64,000 nucleotides of DNA, from positions 1 through 64,000 of the forward strand of contig NZ_JAQSLK010000006.1 in the NCBI RefSeq assembly GCF_028649595.1, given 5' to 3'. Below are positions 15,496-23,969 of this stretch, piece by piece. This stretch comes from Campylobacter magnus. Its GTDB lineage: Bacteria; Campylobacterota; Campylobacteria; Campylobacterales; Campylobacteraceae. A model generated the notes under the pieces. It made no database searches, had not been told where the DNA came from, and was given only the letters and a program-made list of their open reading frames with translations. The position numbers and the translations under genes are program-made. Every line of letters begins with the position of its first letter. The stretch's first letter is position 1.

Positions 15496-15870
15496 ATGGC
15501 AAAATCATTATTTGAGGAACTGGGCGGCAAATACGAAAGGCAAGGGGATTATTTGATACCGTGCTTAACTGTACCCGCCGAAGAAGAACAGGCAATAGGC
15601 ATCTGGGGGCAACGGCATTTAGATTATCTAAAACAGTACCGTAAAGTTACATACACCAATCTTCTTACAAGCGGCAGGCTAAACGCCTACCTTGCCGACA
15701 TCAACAGACAGGCACAGGAACGCTTTGAAAGGCTCATAGAGGGTATGAAACAGGCACAGGGCATAACGGAACAGCTAAAGGCAGAAAACGCCTTAGAATG
15801 GACAGGATGCCTCAATAACATAAGGGCTTGTGCAAGAGAGATTGTGGAAAAGGAAATTATTTTTGCATAA
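15496..15870 (+). CDS. tnpV: TnpV-like transposon-encoded protein
   Basis: This 124-residue protein (MAKSLFEELGGKYERQGDYLIPCLTVPAEEE, then IGIWGQRHLDYLKQYRKVTYTNLLTSGRL) matches the pattern of TnpV, a small protein of unknown function carried by Tn4451-type and other Firmicutes elements. GGAGG precedes the ATG. It directly precedes the tet(O) promoter, an arrangement I recall from other tet(O) loci. Confidence 0.75.
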   Translation: MAKSLFEELGGKYERQGDYLIPCLTVPAEEEQAIGIWGQRHLDYLKQYRKVTYTNLLTSGRLNAYLADINRQAQERFERLIEGMKQAQGITEQLKAENALEWTGCLNNIRACAREIVEKEIIFA

Positions 15871-15927
15871 ACAGATGATTAGTGGCAGGGGGAAATCCTG
15901 CCGCTTTTTCTGCTTTAGTTTGTCAGC

Positions 15928-15956
15928 TTGACAAATAAAGGATTAAGGAGTATAAT
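15928..15956 (+). promoter_or_regulatory. tet(O) promoter
   Basis: Perfect TTGACA (15928-15933) and TATAAT (15951-15956) with a 17-base spacer. Transcription would start near 15963, just before the leader peptide ribosome site. Confidence 0.88.
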
Positions 15957-15988
15957 TAGATTCAATATTATACAAGGAGTTAATAAAT

Positions 15989-16012
15989 ATGCGGCAAGGT
16001 ATTCTTAAATAA
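15989..16012 (+). CDS. tet(O) leader peptide
   Basis: Seven codons reading MRQGILK and a stop, with AAGGAG 11 bases before the ATG. Leader peptides of this kind lie upstream of ribosomal-protection genes such as tet(M). Ribosome stalling or progress on them is thought to set the balance of the downstream attenuator. Confidence 0.8.
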   Translation: MRQGILK

Positions 16013-16154
16013 ACTGTCAATTTGATAGTGGGAACAAAAAGTAGCAGTCCCGTTTCACTTTTAATATGGGGCTTAGTTTTTTGTACCCAGTTTAAGAATA
16101 CTTTTATCATGTGATTTTATATGCCCGAAAACATATAAGTGTTTTGGGGCTATT

Positions 16155-16236
16155 GGAGTTATTTACCCAGTGATAGGAGTATTTATCACTGGGTATTTTT
16201 ATGCCCTTTTTTGGGTGTTGATAGGTAAATAACTCC
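16155..16236 (+). promoter_or_regulatory. tet(O) transcription attenuator with alternative folds
   Basis: A terminator stem ACCCAGTGATA (16165-16175) pairs with TATCACTGGGT (16184-16194) and is followed by T5. The overlapping GGAGTTATTTACC (16155-16167) is perfectly complementary to GGTAAATAACTCC (16224-16236), which gives a competing antiterminator fold. The two structures exclude each other, as in tet(M)-type attenuation. Confidence 0.8.
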
Positions 16237-16252
16237 ATAGGAGGAAAATCAC

Positions 16253-18172
16253 ATGAAAATAATTAACTTAGGCATTCTGGCTCACGTTGACGCAGGAAAG
16301 ACAACATTAACGGAAAGTTTATTGTATACCAGTGGTGCAATTGCAGAACTAGGGAGCGTAGATGAAGGCACAACAAGGACAGATACAATGAATTTGGAGC
16401 GTCAAAGGGGAATCACTATCCAGACAGCAGTGACATCTTTTCAGTGGGAGGATGTAAAAGTCAACATTATAGATACGCCAGGCCATATGGATTTTTTGGC
16501 GGAAGTATACCGTTCTTTATCCGTATTAGACGGAGCAGTATTATTAGTTTCTGCAAAGGATGGCATACAGGCACAGACCCGTATACTGTTTCATGCACTA
16601 CAGATAATGAAGATTCCGACAATTTTTTTCATCAATAAAATTGACCAAGAGGGGATTGATTTGCCAATGGTATATCGGGAAATGAAAGCAAAGCTTTCTT
16701 CGGAAATTATAGTGAAGCAAAAGGTTGGGCAGCATCCCCATATAAATGTAACGGACAATGACGATATGGAACAGTGGGATGCGGTAATTATGGGAAACGA
16801 TGAACTATTAGAGAAATATATGTCAGGGAAACCGTTTAAAATGTCAGAACTGGAACAGGAAGAAAACAGGAGATTCCAAAACGGAACGTTATTTCCCGTT
16901 TATCACGGAAGCGCTAAAAACAATCTGGGGATTCGGCAGCTTATAGAAGTAATTGCCAGTAAATTTTATTCATCAACGCCTGAAGGTCAATCTGAACTAT
17001 GCGGGCAGGTTTTTAAGATTGAATATTCAGAGAAAAGGCGGCGTTTTGTTTATGTGCGTATATATAGCGGAACATTGCATTTGAGGGATGTTATTAGAAT
17101 ATCTGAAAAAGAGAAAATAAAAATCACAGAGATGTATGTTCCGACAAACGGTGAATTATATTCATCCGATACAGCCTGCTCTGGTGATATTGTAATTTTA
17201 CCAAATGATGTTTTGCAGCTAAACAGTATTTTGGGGAACGAAATACTGTTGCCGCAGAGAAAATTTATTGAAAATCCTCTCCCTATGCTCCAAACAACGA
17301 TTGCAGTAAAGAAATCTGAACAGCGGGAAATATTGCTTGAGGCACTTAAAGAAATTTCAGATGGCGACCCTCTTTTAAAATATTATGTGGATACTACAAC
17401 GCATGAGATTATACTTTCTTTTTTGGGGAATGTGCAGATGGAAGTCATTTGTGCCATCCTTGAGGAAAAATATCATGTGGAGGCAGAAATAAAAGAGCCT
17501 ACTGTTATATATATGGAAAGACCGCTTAGAAAAGCAGAATATACCATCCACATAGAAGTCCCGCCAAATCCTTTCTGGGCTTCTGTCGGGTTGTCCATAG
17601 AGCCGCTCCCTATTGGAAGCGGAGTGCAGTATGAAAGCAGAGTTTCACTTGGATATTTAAATCAATCGTTCCAAAATGCGGTTATGGAGGGGGTTCTTTA
17701 TGGCTGCGAGCAGGGGCTGTATGGATGGAAAGTGACAGACTGTAAAATCTGTTTTGAATATGGATTGTATTATAGTCCTGTAAGTACCCCCGCAGACTTT
17801 CGGCTGCTTTCCCCTATCGTATTGGAGCAGGCTTTAAAAAAAGCAGGGACAGAACTATTAGAGCCATATCTCCACTTTGAAATTTATGCACCGCAGGAAT
17901 ATCTCTCACGGGCGTATCATGATGCTCCAAGGTATTGTGCAGATATTGTAAGTACTCAGATAAAGAATGACGAGGTCATTCTGAAAGGAGAAATCCCTGC
18001 TAGATGTATTCAAGAATACAGGAACGATTTAACTAATTTCACAAATGGGCAGGGAGTCTGCTTGACAGAGTTAAAAGGATACCAGCCAGCTATTGGTAAA
18101 TTTATTTGCCAACCCCGCCGCCCGAATAGCCGTATAGATAAGGTTCGGCATATGTTCCACAAGTTAGCTTAA
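16253..18172 (+). CDS. tet(O): Tetracycline resistance ribosomal protection protein Tet(O)
   Basis: This 639-residue EF-G-like GTPase binds the ribosome and releases tetracycline. G motifs are present: AHVDAGKTT (P-loop), DTPGH (G3) and NKID (G4). Length and sequence correspond to Tet(O) as I know it, including the start [30 protein letters not shown]-; small differences such as AELGSVDEG for AEPGSVDKG are visible. GGAGG lies before the ATG. The intact promoter, leader and attenuator suggest it is expressed. It should confer resistance to tetracyclines. Tet(O) is common in Campylobacter and in gut Firmicutes. Confidence 0.95.
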   Translation: MKIINLGILAHVDAGKTTLTESLLYTSGAIAELGSVDEGTTRTDTMNLERQRGITIQTAVTSFQWEDVKVNIIDTPGHMDFLAEVYRSLSVLDGAVLLVSAKDGIQAQTRILFHALQIMKIPTIFFINKIDQEGIDLPMVYREMKAKLSSEIIVKQKVGQHPHINVTDNDDMEQWDAVIMGNDELLEKYMSGKPFKMSELEQEENRRFQNGTLFPVYHGSAKNNLGIRQLIEVIASKFYSSTPEGQSELCGQVFKIEYSEKRRRFVYVRIYSGTLHLRDVIRISEKEKIKITEMYVPTNGELYSSDTACSGDIVILPNDVLQLNSILGNEILLPQRKFIENPLPMLQTTIAVKKSEQREILLEALKEISDGDPLLKYYVDTTTHEIILSFLGNVQMEVICAILEEKYHVEAEIKEPTVIYMERPLRKAEYTIHIEVPPNPFWASVGLSIEPLPIGSGVQYESRVSLGYLNQSFQNAVMEGVLYGCEQGLYGWKVTDCKICFEYGLYYSPVSTPADFRLLSPIVLEQALKKAGTELLEPYLHFEIYAPQEYLSRAYHDAPRYCADIVSTQIKNDEVILKGEIPARCIQEYRNDLTNFTNGQGVCLTELKGYQPAIGKFICQPRRPNSRIDKVRHMFHKLA

Positions 18173-18223
18173 CAGCTTGCAAAAGTCATATAAAATGAGA
18201 TTTGAAAGGATTAGAGACTAATT

Positions 18224-18346
18224 ATGATGAAATGCGAATGGATATTGTGTCCTGTTTGTGGGAGCAAAACCCGTAATAAAATTAGGAAGGACACTGTTTT
18301 GGAGAATTATCCCCTTTATTGTCCAAAATGCAGGAATGTTTGCTGA
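18224..18346 (+). pseudogene. Truncated cysteine-rich KTR-domain protein
   Basis: The 40 residues (MMKCEWILCPVCGSKTRNKIR... ending CPKCRNVC) match the small zinc-ribbon KTR protein often found just after tet(O) and tet(W). Two CxxC pairs are present. The natural protein is around 60 residues; here it ends abruptly where sequence of the second mob region begins (about 18340). Confidence 0.7.
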
Positions 18347-18821
18347 CCAATGGTTTGACCGATGTTGGTTTGGTATGTTTCCAGAAGATACCTTGCTAAG
18401 AGACTTGTTATTCCGTGGATATAACCCAGAGGATTATCTAAATGCATTAGATATCTTGGAATCAGCAGTTGAAGATAAGAAGAAAGCAGCGGAACACCCA
18501 GAGGATTATGACGAGGAAGAAATATCTTACATCGATGATGATATCGAGACTTGGGAAGAAAAACTGAAAGACATGAGAGCCGACTGGAAACCAGAGAAAG
18601 AGCCGAACATGGACGAAGAACTTGAAATAATCAAGAAGTGGGTTAAGGAAAGAAGAAACTTAATGGACGGAAAACCTGATACAGAAAGACTTTCAAAACG
18701 CCTATACTCACATTTATGTCAGTATAGTCCTCTAAAGGAGTTACTAATGAGTGTGCACATTAGTGGAGAGGTTTTCACGAAAGAAATTAAATTTGCGTTG
18801 GAGGAATTGCTCAATGAATAG
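18258..18821 (+). CDS. Hypothetical acidic protein, chimeric 5' end
   Basis: This is a 187-codon frame whose first ~28 codons are the out-of-frame KTR gene, so the natural protein begins somewhere before ADQWFDRCWFGMFPED and has lost its own start. The rest is acidic and helical (YNPEDYLNALDILESAVEDKK). It precedes mobC copy 2, whose start it overlaps by 8 bases, suggesting it was the upstream gene of that mob operon. Not recognised. Confidence 0.5.
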   Translation: MGAKPVIKLGRTLFWRIIPFIVQNAGMFADQWFDRCWFGMFPEDTLLRDLLFRGYNPEDYLNALDILESAVEDKKKAAEHPEDYDEEEISYIDDDIETWEEKLKDMRADWKPEKEPNMDEELEIIKKWVKERRNLMDGKPDTERLSKRLYSHLCQYSPLKELLMSVHISGEVFTKEIKFALEELLNE

Positions 18822-19134
18822 GACAAGACCGAAGCAGATAGTTATAAGGGTTTCAGAGGAAGAACTTGAAGCTATTAAGAAAAAGGTGGAGCAGTCTGGA
18901 AAGAGCCAACAGCAGTATATCATTGAAGCACTCACACAGAAGCAGGTTGTCAATTTGGACGGACTGAAAGAGATATACCCAGAACTGAAAAGGCAGGGGA
19001 ACAACCTCAACCAGATAGCGAAGAAGCTCAATGAAAATGGCTATGTAGACTATAAGCAGGAGCTACCAAACACCATGAAAGAAGTGAGAGAAGTATGGCA
19101 GTTATTAAAGCAGTATCTTCAAAAGCAGGGATAG
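18814..19134 (+). CDS. mobC: MobC-like relaxosome accessory protein, copy 2
   Basis: This 106-residue homologue of the protein at 14777 shares RPKQ, RVSEEE, SGKxQQ, YPELKRxGNNLNQIAK and the same length. GGAGG lies 8 bases before the ATG at 18814. It overlaps relaxase copy 2 by 40 bases, exactly as in copy 1. Sequence drift from copy 1 shows the two came from related but distinct elements rather than a recent duplication. Confidence 0.8.
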   Translation: MNRTRPKQIVIRVSEEELEAIKKKVEQSGKSQQQYIIEALTQKQVVNLDGLKEIYPELKRQGNNLNQIAKKLNENGYVDYKQELPNTMKEVREVWQLLKQYLQKQG

Positions 19135-19859
19135 GGCAAGCCCTTGATTATGTGACAAAAGAGGAAAAGACAGAGGAGAAGCTTGTCAGCGGTCTGCATT
19201 GTGAAGCTGATACAGTAAAGGACGAAATGCAAGCCACTAAGGAGCTATGGGGCAAGACTGGGGGCAGAACCTACAAGCACTTTGTTCAGAGCTACCATGA
19301 GGACGAGCATATCACACCAGAGCAAGCCCATAAGAACGCTATCGAGCTTGCTAAGAATACAGAAGCATGGAAAGGGCATGAGGTGCTTATTGCAACCCAT
19401 ATAGACCGAGGACACATTCACTCTCATTTTATCGTGAACAGCGTGAATTATGAGGACGGACATAAGCTACAATGGAGCAATCAAGACCTCAAAGACCTTA
19501 AAGAAAGGTGCAACGAGCAGAGCAGAGAGCAAGGGCTTCACGTACCGGAAAAGGGCAAGACGTTCTCCGGAGAAGAGAGAGAGGAAACAGTTGCATGGAA
19601 CAAGGACACATATAACATCTTGAAGCAAGCAGAGCAGGGGAAAGTAAAGAGTTATGTGCAGGATATAGCCCTTGCGGTTCTGGACTGTAAAGAAACCGCC
19701 ACCAGTCGGCAGGACTTTATAGAACGCATGGAGCAGAGGGGCTATAAGACCGACTGGCAGGACAACCACAAGTATATTACCTGGACTGATTTAGCCAGGG
19801 AAAACGCAGGGGAAAAGGCTTGTAAAATTAAGATATACGTTGTCGCTAATGAAGCTTGA
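19095..19859 (+). pseudogene. Truncated MobP-type relaxase, copy 2
   Basis: This copy has 254 residues, longer than copy 1. It has DYVTKEEKT and the HIDRGHIHSHFIVNSVN metal triad, then continues through SNQDLKDLKERCNEQ and an internal region ending WTDLARENAGEKACKI. After that it reads about a dozen unrelated residues to a stop at the edge of the foreign segment. Family relaxases usually run on for well over 100 more residues, so the C-terminus is lost. Confidence 0.75.
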
Positions 19860-19896
19860 CATAAAGGCAACAATGCTTAATTTTGATGTTATTAAG

Positions 19897-19942
19897 TAGT
19901 AATATAGCCTGGGTGGAGAATTCCATCCAAGCTATATTACTA
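19897..19942 (-). terminator. Stem-loop downstream of the MazF-like gene
   Basis: TAGTAATATAGC (19897-19908) pairs with GCTATATTACTA (19931-19942), extended inward by TGG/CCA and TGGA/TCCA with two imperfect positions. It lies 14 bases after the mazF-like stop, consistent with a transcription terminator, although a long T-run is lacking. Confidence 0.55.
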
Positions 19943-19955
19943 AATACTTAGTTCA

Positions 19956-20273
19956 TTAAGCAAACATTGTTTTAAGTATTTGCTTTACTTTTGCGGTGTT
20001 TTTAGCATCTAAATTAGTTATTTTTTCTACAAATCTTTCTGTGCTAACACATCTTATTTGGTCGCAAAGAATTCTAGCTTTTTTATCAAGCAGCGTAAAA
20101 TCTACTCTATAAGGTGCTTCAAAGCCTTTTGAAGTAATTGGTGCTATGATTCTTGTATTAAGATAATTTAGTTCATTTGGCGAGATTATAAGGCAAGGTC
20201 TGCGCTTTTTTATCTCAGCACCTATTGTTGGATCGAGGCTTACCCACCATATCTCATAGCTTTTCATCACCAC
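19956..20273 (-). CDS. MazF/PemK-like endoribonuclease toxin
   Basis: This 105-residue protein has the family start YEIWWVSLDPTIGAEIKKRRPCLIISPNELN (the substrate-binding loop GxEIxKxRP) and PYRVDFTLLDKKARILCDQIRCVSTER, with the usual Q-x-R-x-V/I segment. MazF toxins cleave mRNA. The start is GTG 20273 or ATG 20267, overlapping the antitoxin gene by up to 7 bases. It lies just outside the tet(O) segment and has host-like codon use. Confidence 0.88.
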   Translation of the reverse strand: MVMKSYEIWWVSLDPTIGAEIKKRRPCLIISPNELNYLNTRIIAPITSKGFEAPYRVDFTLLDKKARILCDQIRCVSTERFVEKITNLDAKNTAKVKQILKTMFA

Positions 20274-20512
20274 TCCCAGCTATCAGTGTCTACCGCACTA
20301 AAATCATCGCAAAGATTTTTTTCTTTACTAGCCTTTTGGCGAAGCTCTGGTGTATCCCAGCTAGAAATTTTGTTATTATTTATAGGCTTTATCAAAAGAC
20401 CATTTTTTAGTACTTCCAACTCTACCTTATCAAAGCCAAAATGTTCTAATATATTTTTTGGAATTCTAATCCCTCTAGATGAGCCAATTTGAACGACATT
20501 TGCTGTTATCAT
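20267..20512 (-). CDS. MazE/AbrB-type antitoxin
   Basis: This 81-residue protein has the swapped-hairpin start VVQIGSSRGIRIPKNILEHFGF typical of MazE/AbrB DNA-binding antitoxins and an acidic C-terminal tail (CDDFSAVDTDSWEW) that would wrap the toxin. It lies immediately upstream of the MazF-like gene. AAAAGG precedes the ATG. Autoregulation is expected for the family. Confidence 0.88.
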   Translation of the reverse strand: MITANVVQIGSSRGIRIPKNILEHFGFDKVELEVLKNGLLIKPINNNKISSWDTPELRQKASKEKNLCDDFSAVDTDSWEW

Positions 20513-20564
20513 TTTTTATCCTTTTTTATAATTATAAAATAATTACTATTAAAAAGAAATAAAG

Positions 20565-21119
20565 CTACTTTTTTATCATACTACACCTAAACTCTCTAAT
20601 TTTCTTATCCGAACCATCACTATTGTTTATGCTTTGCTCATCTTTACATAGATAACCAAGCACATTTTCTTTTAGCGCCTCTACATCATCTACATTGCTG
20701 CGCTCTATTACACCTAGGCAGTTTTTATCATATTTTTTTGTGTTACAATTATGATAAATACCATCGCCTTTTGTTATTACTTCTTGCCAGTATTTACCTA
20801 TCTGCTCTGCTTTATATTTGTGGTTTTTTACTTCATGCCCTTTAAATGTAAATAATGCGTGTGCGTGGTAATTGTCATTATCTCCCTTTTCAAGCTTTAT
20901 TACATAGCCTATTTGATCTTTAAATATACTAGGCTTTGAGCGTGCATTTAGCCTTAGCTTATTTAAATCGATATTTATCCTTTGGGCTGAACTCTTACCT
21001 TCTCGATAAGATAAATCAACCCTAACAACTGCTACCCTAGAATCAGTTTCAAAAGCAGAATCTATAACAGTGCAGGCTGAGTCATATCTCCTTTGTTCTT
21101 TTCTATTATCTTTTTTCAT
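20565..21119 (-). CDS. Inovirus Gp2/YagK-YfjJ-type HUH replication protein
   Basis: This 184-residue protein contains AVVRVDLSYREG, the HUH-like motif YHAHALFTF near residue 82, the segment AEQIGKYWQEVITKGDGIYHNC and a C-terminal REFRCSMIKK. This pattern is seen in the YagK/YfjJ domain (inovirus Gp2 family), thought to be rolling-circle replication initiators of phage satellites and plasmids. It may start island replication after excision. The candidate catalytic Tyr could be in GYLCKDE or nearby. Confidence 0.7.
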   Translation of the reverse strand: MKKDNRKEQRRYDSACTVIDSAFETDSRVAVVRVDLSYREGKSSAQRINIDLNKLRLNARSKPSIFKDQIGYVIKLEKGDNDNYHAHALFTFKGHEVKNHKYKAEQIGKYWQEVITKGDGIYHNCNTKKYDKNCLGVIERSNVDDVEALKENVLGYLCKDEQSINNSDGSDKKIREFRCSMIKK

Positions 21120-21321
21120 GATCGATCCTTTGTGTTTATATAATAATCTTACCTTTATGCCAAAATAGAGAATTCTAGAATTCCCTAGAGTTTTTAAACT
21201 ATAAGGCTAGGTGATTATGAGATTTTAAATCTCTCATTTATATACACGCTTATGACAAAAAGAAAAAACAAGATACATTTAGAGACTCTAAGCGAGCCTC
21301 TAAATAATGCTGATTGCTCTG

Positions 21322-21624
21322 CTAGCTAGCACAAACTCGCTCTTTGTAGTCTGCAAAGCCATCTGTGTTAAAGAGATTATAAGTCATATCAAAGAGATAG
21401 AGATTGTAAATCTTATCTAGCATTTCATTATCTATCTCAGTGATGCCACCTAGCTCCTCATAGCACACTAAGGATTTGAAATAAGACTTATAAGGCGCAT
21501 TTTTAATCACAGCATAAAGTAGCTTTGTAATTGCTCTTTGCTCAAATGCTGTCATCTGCTGAGTTTTTAGATTTTCATAGCTAGCTACTTCTTTTAGAGC
21601 TTTTATATATTTTGCTGCTGACAT
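21322..21624 (-). CDS. Hypothetical protein in phage-like operon
   Basis: This 100-residue, mostly helical protein is not recognised. It lies 8 bases after the Rad52-like gene on the same strand, with GGAGC before the ATG. It is probably part of the recombination operon 23777-21322. There is no obvious motif; Cys at residue 54 and the penultimate residues are the only unusual features. Confidence 0.6.
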   Translation of the reverse strand: MSAAKYIKALKEVASYENLKTQQMTAFEQRAITKLLYAVIKNAPYKSYFKSLVCYEELGGITEIDNEMLDKIYNLYLFDMTYNLFNTDGFADYKERVCAS

Positions 21625-21632
21625 ATTTGCTC

Positions 21633-22379
21633 CTATGCTGCGTTACTTAGTTGCTTATACCACTGCTTAGTTTTGCTATCCCAGCGAAAGCCTAAAGCTT
21701 TTATGGTATCTTTTTTGGCAAAGATATTATTACCCTTTACTAGCAAAAAGCCGTTTTGTTCTACTACATCAAGCCCCATATTTCTTAGACTTTGGATATC
21801 GCCCATTACTTGATCGTTTGGTGCTTGGTTAGGTATTTGGCTAGGCATCGCCTGATTTGGTGCTTGGTTTGGTATAGCTTGGTTTTGCCCAAAGCCAGCA
21901 TTTTGATTGGCTGGCGCATTTGGCATATTGCTTGGAGTATTTTGCGCTACGCTCTTGCTCTTATCATAAAGAGAGTTACCAAACTGATTACCAAAGCTTC
22001 TTAGGCTTCGTTTTAAAGCGTCCGTTACAGCTTCTTTGGCTGAGTTTTCATGCGCATCAGCCAGATTTCTTGCTACACCTGTGCCAAAGCCTACATCTTG
22101 ACGAGAAATCATAGTGCTATGATCTATACCATATACATCTACTTTTACGATAGCTTTGTAGCAAATTACTACATTTTGATTGCTATTTACTTCCTGGCTT
22201 ACTTGTTCTAGCGATGAGATAGTATAAGCCCAGCCGCCAAAGCCAAATATATTATTTGCTGTATCTATAATATCAAAGCCTTCTAGGTAAGAAAGCTTTA
22301 TATTTGCCTTATCACGCACCTTGATTCTATCTTTGCTAAGCTCACTTTGCAAGGCTTTCATCTGCTTATCGTTAAACAT
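21633..22379 (-). CDS. Rad52/22-like single-strand annealing protein
   Basis: This 248-residue protein's N-terminal ~150 residues carry the Rad52 core pattern: LSYLEGFDIIDTANNIFGFGGWAY, CYKAIVKVDVYG, DVGFGTGVARNLADAHENSAKEAVTDALKRSLRSFGNQFGNSLYD. A Pro/Gln/Asn-rich linker with repeats of QAPNQA and similar follows (about residues 165-200), then a small C-terminal domain (LGFRWDSKTKQWYKQ). Phage Rad52-like annealases promote recombination of phage ends or satellites. It sits 9 bases after the Gp157-like gene. Confidence 0.85.
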   Translation of the reverse strand: MFNDKQMKALQSELSKDRIKVRDKANIKLSYLEGFDIIDTANNIFGFGGWAYTISSLEQVSQEVNSNQNVVICYKAIVKVDVYGIDHSTMISRQDVGFGTGVARNLADAHENSAKEAVTDALKRSLRSFGNQFGNSLYDKSKSVAQNTPSNMPNAPANQNAGFGQNQAIPNQAPNQAMPSQIPNQAPNDQVMGDIQSLRNMGLDVVEQNGFLLVKGNNIFAKKDTIKALGFRWDSKTKQWYKQLSNAA

Positions 22380-22388
22380 TTTAGCCTC

Positions 22389-22967
22389 CTATGCAACTTG
22401 TTCTAAGATTTCATCGGTTTGCTCTAAGGCTTTTACACTACGCTTTTTATTTACTTTGATTTTAGCAGGCACTATGCTATAAGTAGTGCTTACTTCTACA
22501 AAGTCTTTTAGCTCATCAGCCTTACCAGCATTTATATCAGCTTTAAGAGCATCCATATCAATGCTAAACTTCACATAGCCAAGATCCATTAAAGCATTTT
22601 CATCTAGAATTCTTATCTCATCTTTTGGCTTAGTGCTTTCTTTGCTAAGCGTTAGAGATGAGATAATATTACCATCTATTCTATCAATGCCATTTTCTAT
22701 GAAAATCTCAGCAGTTAGCTCTTTTGCCATTTCTAGGGCAGTGCTTAGATTTTTCTTTAGCTCTTGAAGTTCGCTGATATCCCCGCTAAGAGTATCTATT
22801 TTGCTTTTAATCTCACTTAGAGAAAGCCCTAGATAATCGCACTTTTGAAAATAAGTTGTGTTAGTATCTTCTAAAACTGCTTTTAGATAGTCTTTGAAGT
22901 AGTTTGTGGGCTTGTTTTCGCCCAGAGCTTCTATTTGATTTTGAAGCTTGTAGTTTAGTAGTTTCAT
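22389..22967 (-). CDS. Gp157-like phage protein
   Basis: This 192-residue protein has a coiled-coil N-terminal two-thirds (SLSEIKSKIDTLSGDISELQELKKNLSTALEMAKELT) and then SSLTLSKESTKPKDEIRILDENALM, like the siphovirus Gp157 family, whose members are linked with phage resistance and phage recombination operons. It is encoded between DUF932 and the Rad52-like protein, a usual neighbourhood for this family. Function at molecular level unknown. Confidence 0.6.
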   Translation of the reverse strand: MKLLNYKLQNQIEALGENKPTNYFKDYLKAVLEDTNTTYFQKCDYLGLSLSEIKSKIDTLSGDISELQELKKNLSTALEMAKELTAEIFIENGIDRIDGNIISSLTLSKESTKPKDEIRILDENALMDLGYVKFSIDMDALKADINAGKADELKDFVEVSTTYSIVPAKIKVNKKRSVKALEQTDEILEQVA

Positions 22968-22976
22968 TTTTGCTCC

Positions 22977-23777
22977 TTATGCTGCTTGGCTTTGTTTGAT
23001 TTTGGCAATGTTTTCTGCCATTTGCCAAAGGCTTTTATTTATTTGCGCATCGCTTGAGATAGATTTGATTTCTTTGCTAGTAAATCTACGACCTGTGATT
23101 TTATTTATACCGCTTAGATTACCACGAATTAAATGCTCTTGGATAGTATTAAATACAGTGTAGAGGTCGTTTTTATCATCGCTAATCCTGTGTGGTTCTA
23201 GCAAGTCTTTGTAATTTACTTGCAAGTGCTTTTCAAACCTTAGCGGGATTGAAGCTCTAGCAAAGCTTTCTTTTTCACTCTCATTTAGCATAGTATTTTC
23301 AAAGAGTGTGATTTTATCCATGATTTTCTCTTTGGCTTTTACTATGTTATCAACTGCATTTTTAACTTCGTTTTCTTTATCGCCTATGTGCTTAATATCG
23401 TAAGATTCAAAGACACTATCAGCGACAACTAAGCCATTAGCACAAACAAATCTATAAATACCTGCGCTTATGCTAAACTTCTTACTTCTATCGTGTGAGT
23501 TAAATAGAAGTAGTTCTAATACATTTTGCCCAGGATTTAAAAAATCATCAAGCTGTCTAAAGCGAACACAGTGTTGTTGAAAACCCTCTTTGGCTTCGTC
23601 GCGAACACTTGATTCACTCGCGCTTACTGGATACCAGCCATAGCTACGGATCTCATCAACTACTGAGATTGTAGAGATGAAATGGTATTTATCACTTGCT
23701 TCAAAGCAAGGCTCAGCTGTAAATAAAGATGGTGCTAGTTTTTCTAGCTCTTGGTTAGTTAATGGTTGTATTATCAT
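22977..23777 (-). CDS. DUF932 (phage/plasmid-like) protein
   Basis: This 266-residue protein has YHFISTISVVDEIRSYGWYPVSASES near the start, LLLFNSHDRSKKFSISAGIYRFVCANGLVVAD in the middle, and a helical end. This is the DUF932 pattern, common on plasmids and prophages. It heads the co-directional group DUF932 - Gp157-like - Rad52-like - 100-residue protein with gaps near 9 bases. The biochemical role is not established for the family. Confidence 0.8.
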   Translation of the reverse strand: MIIQPLTNQELEKLAPSLFTAEPCFEASDKYHFISTISVVDEIRSYGWYPVSASESSVRDEAKEGFQQHCVRFRQLDDFLNPGQNVLELLLFNSHDRSKKFSISAGIYRFVCANGLVVADSVFESYDIKHIGDKENEVKNAVDNIVKAKEKIMDKITLFENTMLNESEKESFARASIPLRFEKHLQVNYKDLLEPHRISDDKNDLYTVFNTIQEHLIRGNLSGINKITGRRFTSKEIKSISSDAQINKSLWQMAENIAKIKQSQAA

Positions 23778-23779
23778 TT

Positions 23780-23854
23780 TTACTCCTTATCTTGTGGTAT
23801 GTTGTCTTTGATTGCGCCCATTATCGCAATTAAGATTGAAAGAACTGCTGTCAT
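23780..23854 (-). CDS. 24-residue hydrophobic peptide
   Basis: The short ORF MTAVLSILIAIMGAIKDN... has AGGAG before its ATG and lies 2 bases upstream of the DUF932 start. The N-terminal 15 residues could form a membrane helix. It looks like a real small gene of the operon because of its ribosome site and tight spacing; function unknown. Confidence 0.4.
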   Translation of the reverse strand: MTAVLSILIAIMGAIKDNIPQDKE

Positions 23855-23855
23855 T

Positions 23856-23969
23856 TTATGCTCCTAGATTGTATGGTTTAAAACTTGGATTGTTGAATGG
23901 GCGAAGTAGCCCAAAACCTTTAAGCTTACGCTGGATGCCTATGAGATTTGAAATAGCTTTAAAATTCAT
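23856..23969 (-). CDS. 37-residue small basic protein
   Basis: The ORF MNFKAISNLIGIQRKLKGFG... ends 1 base before the 24-residue ORF and overlaps the upstream 30-residue ORF by 11 bases. A purine-rich AGAGGGAT lies before the ATG. Probably a small gene of the same transcript; not recognised. Confidence 0.4.
   Translation of the reverse strand: MNFKAISNLIGIQRKLKGFGLLRPFNNPSFKPYNLGA

Larger units (their letters stand above)
13822..19867. mobile_element. Nested ~6 kb Firmicutes-derived segment carrying tet(O)
   Basis: Base composition and codon use change sharply: GC-richer, with CTG, GAG and AAG codons frequent. The order is RepA C-terminal fragment, oriT-like region, 53-residue gene, mobC, truncated relaxase, tnpV, tet(O), truncated KTR gene, hypothetical gene, second mobC, second truncated relaxase. 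The short repeat ATAAAGG is found at both edges (13822-13828 and 19861-19867) and may be a target duplication. The genomic palindrome common in the host is absent. It interrupts the 3' end of the 13440 gene. Confidence 0.7.
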
